This document shows, one piece after another, positions 30,293-35,956 of a stretch of 35,956 bases of DNA. The stretch is taken from IMG/VR virus record IMGVR_UViG_3300040801_003605, positions 1 to 35,956 of that record. The stretch is one strand, 5' to 3'. Both the position numbers and the translations under genes were made by a program. Numbering within the stretch: position 1 is the stretch's first letter; each line of letters opens with the position of its first letter. Below the pieces are notes generated by a model. That model saw only the letters and a list, made by a program, of their open reading frames with translations, did no database searches and was not told where the DNA came from. This DNA comes from a virus.

Positions 30293-30542
30293 ATCTGTGC
30301 AATATGTTTTAATGGGTTTGGGAGCAATTTTTGTTGCAATCATAACTTATGTTGGGATTTCACCAAGTAAAGAAGACGATAAGTGGCTTGATAAAATGCG
30401 AAAAAATGCATTGGTGGGTCCATTGATAAATTTTTTGATCAAGATTTCTCCCATTAAGCCTAAATCAGCAGAGAAAGACTTGGGAAACTTAGTAGCGGAG
30501 AGAGCGGAGAAGCAGAAAGACAAGGAGGGTCCCAAAGAATAA
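30264..30542 (+). CDS. Holin-like small membrane protein
   Basis: The protein is 92 residues long with one clear transmembrane segment (about 13-31, QYVLMGLGAIFVAIITYVGI). An amphipathic stretch (LVGPLINFLIKISPI) and a charged C-terminal tail follow. Its place directly after the amidase and overlap with it (29 bp) make it the best holin candidate, which would release the endolysin. A second hydrophobic region could give a class III or pinholin-like topology. The role is inferred from context. Confidence 0.6.
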   Translation: MEDLVSKLPESVQYVLMGLGAIFVAIITYVGISPSKEDDKWLDKMRKNALVGPLINFLIKISPIKPKSAEKDLGNLVAERAEKQKDKEGPKE

Positions 30543-30571
30543 ACTTTTCTCCTAGTAAAATTGTCGGTGAA

Positions 30572-30715
30572 ATGGTTGTAAGGAAGATCAAGGGTGCATA
30601 TTACAAATCTCGTTCTAAAAAATATTCTAAAATTGGTAATCGCCTTGCTGATGCTCTCTCCCAGTACGAAAGCCAAGGAGTTGAATCTAAAGATAAAAAA
30701 CCAGACGAGAAATGA
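30572..30715 (+). CDS. Small basic ORF in lysis cassette (uncertain start)
   Basis: From ATG 30572 it encodes 47 residues starting MVVRKIKGAYYKSRSKKYSK. The frame is open further upstream, to an ATA at 30539 that lies 10 nt after AGGAGG (30523-30528). No usual start codon serves that strong SD. An ATA start would give 58 residues. Most of it overlaps the next ORF in another frame. It may be a real small protein or a shadow frame. Confidence 0.35.
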   Translation: MVVRKIKGAYYKSRSKKYSKIGNRLADALSQYESQGVESKDKKPDEK

Positions 30716-30872
30716 GCTTTTAAAAGAGTGCAGCACTTGCTTGCATGAGATCAGGATATGCTCAAATGAGCTTAAAGATTGCTCGATGCAAATTGAAGAC
30801 TCCACTCCTAAAATAGCTTATGTTTTGGGAGCTGGTTTATTGGGCTTACTTATAGGTTTGCAGGTGGATTGA
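30594..30872 (+). CDS. Two-span cysteine-rich envelope protein (spanin candidate)
   Basis: The protein is 92 residues long. An N-terminal signal-like segment (about 5-20, LVLKNILKLVIALLML) with a possible cleavage after STKA precedes a helical region holding four Cys (CSTC, IC, DC at about 46-63). A C-terminal hydrophobic segment follows (about 74-90, IAYVLGAGLLGLLIG). The layout resembles a spanin crossing the periplasm, but there is no lipobox, so it is not a classic unimolecular spanin. The start is GTG 30594 with AAGGAAG upstream. Its stop overlaps the next ATG. Confidence 0.5.
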   Translation: MHITNLVLKNILKLVIALLMLSPSTKAKELNLKIKNQTRNELLKECSTCLHEIRICSNELKDCSMQIEDSTPKIAYVLGAGLLGLLIGLQVD

Positions 30873-33121
30873 TGGGATTGACATTAACTGAAAGAGCTAG
30901 AAATGCAGCTGGTAAGATTGTCAAAGAACCAGCTATAGTTTTATGCATTGATGGGATCTCAACTAAATTTGGATCTGCAAGAATTTTAGAGATTGTTAAA
31001 ATTGGTGATCCAGGTCTTTTGATTGATGGAACTTGGCAGATAGGTGGATTTAGAGAAGTTCAGGATCAGTCGGACTACATTTCTCTAAGCGGGACAACTA
31101 CTTCTATACGTCAACAGCTAGAACAGGATCGAGGAAGGTCCAGCTCAATTAGCTCAATGACTTTAGAGCTGCAGGACATAAACGGAGAAATATCAGAAAT
31201 AATAAGTCGCGGCCAGGTCATCACAGATATTTTGGGGGTAAAGGTTAAGATTTATTTAGGCTTTGCTGATGGCACATCATTCCCAGAAGACTATGTGATT
31301 ATTTTTAGAGGCTTGATTAGTGAGGTGGACGCGAGACAGGGGACTGTAAAGTTAGTCGTTGATCATCCAGATAAGAAAAAAAGACAGTCTGCATTTTTTA
31401 AGCAAGAAACACAGGCATCAGGCTCTATAGGCGTGGGCGACACAGTTATAACTGTAGATTCTACTTCTGGATTTCTTGTTAGAACAACGGATCCAGCTGG
31501 CGTTTTGGACACTTCATTTACTCCTTACATAAAGATAGATGATGAAATCATTCAATATACAGCGGTTACTGGCACTCAGTTTACAGGCTGCACTCGAGCC
31601 GCTCTAGGGACAACAGCGGCCGCTCATGCCAATGATGCTACTGTTGAGAGTTTTTATAGGCTAGAGGGCAATGCAATTGATTTAGCTTTAAAGCTTATGG
31701 CATCAAGTAAGCAAGGAGCTTATGTATCTGGTGTTGAGATTACAAACTTTGTAAAGCAGGGTGATGCAAGCCTAATTGATAACAGTATGTTTTTTAGAAA
31801 CATATCTCTTTCTGATGATTATGGCGTGGTGGTTGGTGATTACATAACCACAAATGGGGCTACAAATGGTGCCAATAATGTTTCAAATAAAGTTATTGCA
31901 GCGATCACTGAAAATGAGTTTGGAACTACAGTTGAGGTTTCTGGAGTTAGTTTTGTGGAGGAGTCGGCAACAACTGGTGTAATGTCTATTCGCTCGCAAT
32001 ATGATTCTTTGCCAGATGGCGCAGAAATGGACTCTGATTTTATAGACATTGCTGAACACCTGCGAATTAAACAGCTATTTTTATCGAGTTTTGAGTATGA
32101 TTTTTACTTAAAAGACACGATAGAAAATTTAAAAGACTTTATAGAGCAGCAAATATATAAACCTGCATCAGCCTATAGTTTGCCAAGAAAAGCTAGGTCT
32201 TCAATGGGTTATTTTATAGGCCCTATCCCATCTGAAAGCACTTTAACTCTTAACAAAGAAAACATCACTCATCCTTCTAGGCTTTCAATTAAAAGAACGA
32301 TCAATAAGCATTTTGCCAACACGATTGTTTATCGTTATGAGGTAGATCCCTTAGAAGAAAAGTTTTTAAGGGGAGTGGTCACGCAAAATGCCACATCACT
32401 TTCTGAGATTCCAGTTGGCACAAAGCCACTTGTTATAAGTGCCGAAGGAATGAGAGATGCTCTTTCGGCATCTAATTTGGCAACTGCAGCATCTAATAGA
32501 AAGCTTGATAGATTTAAGTATGGGGCTGAATTTTTACAGAATGTAAATGTAACTTATGAGACTGGTTATGCGATAGAAGTTGGTGACATATTAGTGCTCG
32601 ATGGCCAGGATTTAAACCTTCTCAATTCAGCAGACGGGACCAGGGATAAAGCGCCAAAGTTTTTTGAAGTGGTCAATAAGAGCCTTAATATCAAAACAGG
32701 AGCAGTGGCCCTTGATTTAGTCGATTCAGGCTTTGATGGGTTTAATAGATATGGGTTGATTGGCCCAAGTAGTGCTATAAAATCAGGTCTTTCGACTACT
32801 AAGTTTATCATTGAAAATGACGGATCATCTTTTAGCCCTTATGGGACTGCTGAATTTCAAAAGTGGAATCGGTATGAAAATGCAAGGGTCAAGGTGAGGT
32901 CTTCTGATTTCACCACAAGATTTGCTCAAACCTATATCACTGGGATTAGTGGTAATACGATCACTGTAAATGGTGATTTAGGTTTTACTCCTCAAGCGGG
33001 TGACAGAATGGAGCTTGCGGATTACGATTTCACAGACGTTACGGATCAAATTAAATTGTTATATGTTCATATGAGAGACAGTGCTTTTGGTGATGGCCAA
33101 ACACAATATGTGATGCTTTAG
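30872..33121 (+). CDS. Tail hub/baseplate protein, 749 residues
   Basis: A large protein with mixed alpha/beta pattern. The N-terminal ~150 residues (with DQSDYISLSGTTTSIRQQLE) and the later segment IKIDDEIIQYTAVTGTQFTG are typical of phage tail-tip hub proteins that bear an inserted beta domain. The C-terminal ~200 residues include long helices and beta repeats. It would seal the tail tip and mount the fibres. ATG 30872 overlaps the upstream stop (TGATG) after AGGTGG. The lysis genes upstream separate it from the other tail-tip genes. Confidence 0.65.
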   Translation: MGLTLTERARNAAGKIVKEPAIVLCIDGISTKFGSARILEIVKIGDPGLLIDGTWQIGGFREVQDQSDYISLSGTTTSIRQQLEQDRGRSSSISSMTLELQDINGEISEIISRGQVITDILGVKVKIYLGFADGTSFPEDYVIIFRGLISEVDARQGTVKLVVDHPDKKKRQSAFFKQETQASGSIGVGDTVITVDSTSGFLVRTTDPAGVLDTSFTPYIKIDDEIIQYTAVTGTQFTGCTRAALGTTAAAHANDATVESFYRLEGNAIDLALKLMASSKQGAYVSGVEITNFVKQGDASLIDNSMFFRNISLSDDYGVVVGDYITTNGATNGANNVSNKVIAAITENEFGTTVEVSGVSFVEESATTGVMSIRSQYDSLPDGAEMDSDFIDIAEHLRIKQLFLSSFEYDFYLKDTIENLKDFIEQQIYKPASAYSLPRKARSSMGYFIGPIPSESTLTLNKENITHPSRLSIKRTINKHFANTIVYRYEVDPLEEKFLRGVVTQNATSLSEIPVGTKPLVISAEGMRDALSASNLATAASNRKLDRFKYGAEFLQNVNVTYETGYAIEVGDILVLDGQDLNLLNSADGTRDKAPKFFEVVNKSLNIKTGAVALDLVDSGFDGFNRYGLIGPSSAIKSGLSTTKFIIENDGSSFSPYGTAEFQKWNRYENARVKVRSSDFTTRFAQTYITGISGNTITVNGDLGFTPQAGDRMELADYDFTDVTDQIKLLYVHMRDSAFGDGQTQYVML

Positions 33122-33133
33122 GAGAGATTATTC

Positions 33134-34006
33134 ATGGCAGATATTCCAGGAAATATTAGTAAGCTTAACGACATAGAAATTGCGGCAGACGCTCCTGTAA
33201 CGGAAGCTCTAATGAATAAAATCGGTGCGAATATCAATGCTTTAATTGATTCAAATGACGCTGAAAGCTTCACAACTCCTGGCGCGGATACTTACACAGT
33301 GCCTGAGAATATCACAAGAATTTTGATTTGGATGTGTGGTGCTGGAGGTGGCGGCGGCGGTGGAGCTGGTGCCATTGGTGTCGCTGGTGCAGGTGGCGGC
33401 GGTGGTGGCGCAGGGTCTTACCCTGTGCTTTTAAATATGCCAGTTCAGGGCCTAGAAGTCTTAAGTGTGACCATAGGCGCTGGTGGTAGCGCAGGAACTG
33501 CTGGAACTAGCGGTAATGGCGGCAATGGTGGTGATGGCGGTAATACCGTATTGTCTGCCCCGACATCTGGATGGACTATAACAATTGCTGGCGGAAGTGG
33601 AGGCGCTGGAGGGGAAACCAACTCTACTGTTCCTCAACCTGGTGGCGCTGGCGGCAGCTTAACGAGCTCTATTGTTGGCCTTTTATACACTGATGGCGGC
33701 GATGGTGGTGATTCAAACACCAATAACGCTGTTTTAGGGCAATCAGACCTTATCGCAACAGGTGGCGCTGCAGGGTCCGTTGTGGCTGGCGCTGGTCGCG
33801 GGGGTCCTGGTGGTGGCGGGGGTGCAGGAATAGGCGATGGTGGAGCTGGTGGGGACGGTTACGATGGCACAGGTCCAACTGCAGGCTCTGCAGGAGGCTT
33901 AGGCGCTGGCGGTGGCGGAGGTGGTGGTTCGGGGACAGGTGTCCCGACAGGCGCTGCAGGGGCCGCAGGTGGTGCAGGTTCAATCCTCATCGTCGCTTTG
34001 ACTTAG
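33134..34006 (+). CDS. Glycine-rich adhesin/tail tip protein, 290 residues
   Basis: Residues 1-~65 form a helical docking segment (IAADAPVTEALMNKIGANIN). From about residue 69 on, the protein is dominated by Gly runs with Ala, Ser and Asn (for example AGGGGGGG and GGNGGDGG) interrupted by three short beta segments. This matches phage adhesins built of packed polyglycine-II helices, as in the Salmonella phage S16 gp38. It would be the receptor-binding tip, whose loops vary. The end overlaps the 3' end of the opposite zinc-ribbon gene by 27 bp. Confidence 0.75.
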   Translation: MADIPGNISKLNDIEIAADAPVTEALMNKIGANINALIDSNDAESFTTPGADTYTVPENITRILIWMCGAGGGGGGGAGAIGVAGAGGGGGGAGSYPVLLNMPVQGLEVLSVTIGAGGSAGTAGTSGNGGNGGDGGNTVLSAPTSGWTITIAGGSGGAGGETNSTVPQPGGAGGSLTSSIVGLLYTDGGDGGDSNTNNAVLGQSDLIATGGAAGSVVAGAGRGGPGGGGGAGIGDGGAGGDGYDGTGPTAGSAGGLGAGGGGGGGSGTGVPTGAAGAAGGAGSILIVALT

Positions 34007-34126
34007 GTCTTCTTGCTCATCACACTCATGATCGATATTTGTTGACCCACAAGATTCGCACTGGTCTATGTGTTTATGCTTATACATTTGTCCGCAATCA
34101 CGGCAGACAGACCAAACACTTGCCAT
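33980..34126 (-). CDS. Small zinc-ribbon protein in recombination operon, 48 residues
   Basis: Translated right after the YqaJ exonuclease on the minus strand (19 bp gap). CRDC (8-11) and CESC (23-26) form a zinc ribbon, HEC follows at 33-35, and the tail is acidic (SQSDDED). Its last 27 bp overlap the end of the glycine-rich adhesin gene, convergently. Upstream there is only a weak ribosome site (AAGAAATA). It may bind DNA or modulate the exonuclease, as a guess from the neighbourhood. Confidence 0.6.
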   Translation of the reverse strand: MASVWSVCRDCGQMYKHKHIDQCESCGSTNIDHECDEQEDLSQSDDED

Positions 34127-34144
34127 TATTTCTTGCTGCTTTTT

Positions 34145-34882
34145 TTAGTTGCTTTTTTGCGGATGATTGTTGGCATTGGCTTTTTTTGATCTTCCTTTTT
34201 TTTGTACGGGCTTTTTTTGTCTTTTGGCACTTTTTTTCTCCTTTTTCTTTGGCTTTGCATATTGATCAATTACAAATTCAGGACAAGCAAGTGGCTCACC
34301 TAAATCTGCTTCAATCTCTTTTTTATCTTTAACATGATTCCAAAATATCTCAGCTTTTGAATAAAGCAAATATTGAAAATGCGAATCTGCCTCAACTTCA
34401 TTCACATATATATCGGCAATCCCATCAAAAGTGACAAAATCCACTCTCCCGATTTTCATCACAAACATAATCCACTGCAACTGAGCATAGTAAATCTTTG
34501 GAATAAGGCCTTCCTTAGCCTCTACTAAAGACTGTTTTTTAAGTGGTGATTTGATCTCAATGGCTATTTTTTCTTCTATACTATAGCCATCAGTGGAAGC
34601 CCTGGCCCACTCGATGTCGTCTCTTTGATATGTGCAAGGGAGCATCCTAATTCCATATCGTTGTTGATAAATCTCACGGGCCAGGGGCTCCCGTTCATTT
34701 CCTCTTTTAGTTGCAAAATTCCCCTCAAAAAAATCCATCTGCCCTAGCTTTTCATTAAAAAGCTGATGAACTGATTTGAAAGGATTGTGGCCAGCGATGA
34801 TTGGAGCATCACTTGATCCGATGCCACTCATGCGCCACGACAGCCACTCGTCTGAGCCTTGCTCGAGTTCTACAAATCCCAT
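34145..34882 (-). CDS. YqaJ-type exonuclease (lambda-exo family)
   Basis: The protein is 245 residues long. GIGSSDAPIIAGHNPF (20-35), NEREPLAREI (62-71), ASTDGY (D98), IAIEIKSP (E109, K111) and AQLQWI (about 133-138) are the conserved motifs of YqaJ/lambda-exonuclease nucleases of the PD-(D/E)XK fold. It would chew 5' ends to give 3' ssDNA for Sak4 and SSB annealing. The last ~36 residues are a Lys-rich tail (KKKEKKSAKRQKK), unusual for the family. ATG 34882 has AAGGC upstream. Confidence 0.88.
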   Translation of the reverse strand: MGFVELEQGSDEWLSWRMSGIGSSDAPIIAGHNPFKSVHQLFNEKLGQMDFFEGNFATKRGNEREPLAREIYQQRYGIRMLPCTYQRDDIEWARASTDGYSIEEKIAIEIKSPLKKQSLVEAKEGLIPKIYYAQLQWIMFVMKIGRVDFVTFDGIADIYVNEVEADSHFQYLLYSKAEIFWNHVKDKKEIEADLGEPLACPEFVIDQYAKPKKKEKKSAKRQKKPVQKKGRSKKANANNHPQKSN

Positions 34883-34893
34883 AATATTGCCTT

Positions 34894-35412
34894 ATGAATA
34901 AATATAAATCTGGAGTTAAAAGCGCGATTGAAAACTATTATAAACGTGAGCTTTCTGCGCAAAATACCGCACCAAGAAAAAACAACAAGCCAGAAGAGCC
35001 TGTAGTTATTGATTGTCTGAAATGGCTTAAGCAAAACGGATTTCATGTTCAAAGAGTAGAGTCTAAAGCAGTTAAAAATCATCTCACCGGAAACTGGAGC
35101 AATCCTCAAATTCAGCCAGGCACTCCTGATATTATTGGCAACTCCCCTGAAGGTATTGGGGTTTTTGTGGAGGTTAAAGCTCCTGGCAAAAGATCCAGCG
35201 TTAGGGTGTCTCAATACAAGTACCTGTCAGAGAAGTTAAAAATAAATTGTTTTGTGGCGGTTGTTGATTCTGCAAAATATCTAGAGACGATGTACAAGCA
35301 TTGGTGTCATCTTCGCCTTGGCTGTTTAGACTCGGCCAAACAATATCTTGAGCGAGCTTTGCCAATTCCTCCTGAACTTCGCGAGGATACCTCAAGTCTT
35401 TTCGACGAATGA
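34894..35412 (+). CDS. VRR-NUC domain nuclease (PD-(D/E)XK)
   Basis: The protein is 172 residues long. PGTPDIIG (D79), VFVEVKAP (E93, K95) and VSQYKYL (Q107) match the VRR-NUC motifs in order and spacing. The N-terminal ~35 residues and the C-terminal ~45 residues lie outside the core. It could process branched DNA or Holliday junctions in recombination. It is transcribed away from YqaJ with only 11 bp between start codons, and no clear ribosome site is visible before ATG 34894. Its end lies opposite two leftward ORFs. Confidence 0.85.
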   Translation: MNKYKSGVKSAIENYYKRELSAQNTAPRKNNKPEEPVVIDCLKWLKQNGFHVQRVESKAVKNHLTGNWSNPQIQPGTPDIIGNSPEGIGVFVEVKAPGKRSSVRVSQYKYLSEKLKINCFVAVVDSAKYLETMYKHWCHLRLGCLDSAKQYLERALPIPPELREDTSSLFDE

Positions 35413-35440
35413 CCGATGAGATCGATGGTTGCAAGTCCAT
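35201..35440 (-). CDS. Antisense ORF with strong ribosome site (uncertain)
   Basis: ATG 35440 follows a consensus AGGAGG four bases upstream (minus strand). The first ~35 residues (ISSVIRRKDLRYPREVQEEL and AKLAQDIVW) look like protein. The rest lies antisense to the VRR-NUC C-terminus, which is better supported. It may be a short gene extended by an open antisense frame, or a chance SD. The composition after residue 40 is Gln/Asn-rich and unconvincing. Confidence 0.4.
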   Translation of the reverse strand: MDLQPSISSVIRRKDLRYPREVQEELAKLAQDIVWPSLNSQGEDDTNACTSSLDILQNQQPPQNNLFLTSLTGTCIETP

Positions 35441-35621
35441 TGCGCCTCCTAGTTAGTGAACCTTTGTGGGTCAGGAGGTGGTTGCTTGACTCCTGGCCCA
35501 CTATTAAATTTCTGATAAATAAAAGCATCAACGGAATCATAAAAATCTGACTAATCTCATTGCTGATCATAGTCAGACCAATTCCTAAAACACAAAGTAA
35601 GTTTACAAGCAGCAAACTCAA
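35307..35621 (-). CDS. Small membrane protein after SSB (uncertain)
   Basis: TTG 35621 overlaps the TGA of the SSB-like gene, with GAGGAA about 12 bases upstream. Residues ~1-20 (LLLVNLLCVLGIGLTMI) and 27-42 (FMIPLMLLFIRNLIVG) are two hydrophobic spans. The C-terminal half is Ser/Arg-rich and overlaps another ORF in a different frame, so the true end is open to doubt. The left-end allele keeps the frame and hydrophobic character with two Leu/Phe exchanges. Confidence 0.4.
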   Translation of the reverse strand: MSLLLVNLLCVLGIGLTMISNEISQIFMIPLMLLFIRNLIVGQESSNHLLTHKGSLTRRRNGLATIDLIGHSSKRLEVSSRSSGGIGKARSRYCLAESKQPRRR

Positions 35622-35956
35622 AAAGGAATTTCCTCATTGCTATCAAAGCTTGGCGCTGAATCATTGGATTGATTTGCATAGTTTGGAATGCCCACCGCGT
35701 TTAACTCCGGCAACAACTCCTCCACCTTCACATCTACAGCAGTGGCCGTTGTCCCGTCTCTTTTCTCATAGTCCCTATGTTCAACAGTCACTCTACAGCA
35801 AGGCTTCATATCGTCTAAAAACGTATGCATAAGCTCCGCAGACTCCTCCCAACTAATATCATTGAGCTGTCTTTCATTCATTCGCTGCTTAACGAAAGAA
35901 ACAGCGCCAAGAATGCCAAGCTGCCAGGTGATCCATTTTTCAGAATTGTCATCAAA
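35475..35956. repeat. Right copy of imperfect terminal repeat
   Basis: Matches 1-482 with 21 mismatches and no gaps. The first 111 and the last 62 bases are identical; the differences lie between positions 112 and 420 of the left copy. Joining the copies gives a genome unit of about 35,474 bp. Confidence 0.95.
35618..35956 (-). CDS. SSB-like protein, partial (5' end cut by window end)
   Basis: This is the right-end allele of the SSB-like gene, covering the C-terminal ~112 residues. It is cut by the window edge, not by a mutation. It differs from the left copy by only three residues (Ser/Asn, Gln/Glu, Thr/Asn), while 16 silent changes separate them, and it keeps the EEIPF tip. It shows that the protein is under purifying selection. 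Confidence 0.85.
   Translation of the reverse strand, partial: FDDNSEKWITWQLGILGAVSFVKQRMNERQLNDISWEESAELMHTFLDDMKPCCRVTVEHRDYEKRDGTTATAVDVKVEELLPELNAVGIPNYANQSNDSAPSFDSNEEIPF

Noticed and set aside
34019-34332. Plus-strand ORF opposite the end of YqaJ
   Set aside because: It is a Phe/Leu-rich antisense reading of the Lys-rich YqaJ tail.
1-35956. Integrase, CI-like repressor, attachment site or CRISPR array
   Set aside because: I looked for these and found no supporting sequence; the genome appears lytic.

Overview
The window is an almost complete genome of a tailed double-stranded DNA phage (Caudoviricetes), probably a siphovirus. It encodes terminase, portal, scaffold, capsid, tail tube, a frameshifting tail-chaperone pair and a 953-residue tape measure, and no sheath or contractile baseplate genes. 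Bases 1-482 recur at 35475-35956, so the genome unit is about 35.47 kb. The two copies differ at 21 sites, so the ends do not come from one clonal molecule. The sequence is AT-rich with strong GGAG/GGGGG ribosome sites and many GTG/TTG starts. A lipoprotein signal, a T7-type amidase and the SD-rich layout suggest a Gram-negative host, but I cannot name it. I see no integrase, CI-type repressor, tRNA or CRISPR array, so a lytic lifestyle is likely.

Layout. (1) 1-1750 and 33980-35956 form one early DNA-metabolism region once the ends are joined. The minus strand carries a Sak4-like RecA-fold ATPase overlapping an SSB-like protein, a YqaJ/lambda-exo-type exonuclease and a zinc-ribbon protein. 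A VRR-NUC nuclease lies on the plus strand. (2) 1751-3124 is a P4/D5-type primase-helicase, followed by an AT-triplet inverted repeat that could be an origin. (3) 3338-3905 is a control region with a minus-strand RHH protein and a palindrome between it and the rightward genes. (4) 3939-8404 holds small, mostly unknown genes: the small terminase, a nested lipoprotein, two copies of a 30-residue membrane peptide, several zinc ribbons, a Dam-like methyltransferase and two structured intergenic RNA candidates. (5) 8405-21803 runs from large terminase and portal through head, decoration and connector genes to the tail tube. (6) 21863-28941 holds the tail chaperones, tape measure, distal tail protein and a large fibre. 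(7) 29470-30872 is a lysis cassette inside the tail genes. (8) 30872-34006 holds a tail hub and a glycine-rich adhesin.

Working together: the primase-helicase replicates the DNA. Sak4, SSB, YqaJ and VRR-NUC form an annealing/recombination set that could also circularise or concatenate genomes for packaging. The rightward genes from 3939 are nearly continuous, with ATGA or TAATG overlaps implying translational coupling. The most unusual features are the Sak4/SSB overlap with an in-frame A-AAA-AAA heptamer, the terminator-like hairpin in the Sak4 leader, the pseudoknot and kissing-loop RNA candidates, the repeat-flanked methyltransferase cassette, and the cluster of tiny membrane proteins with a twin ECxWxC lipoprotein.
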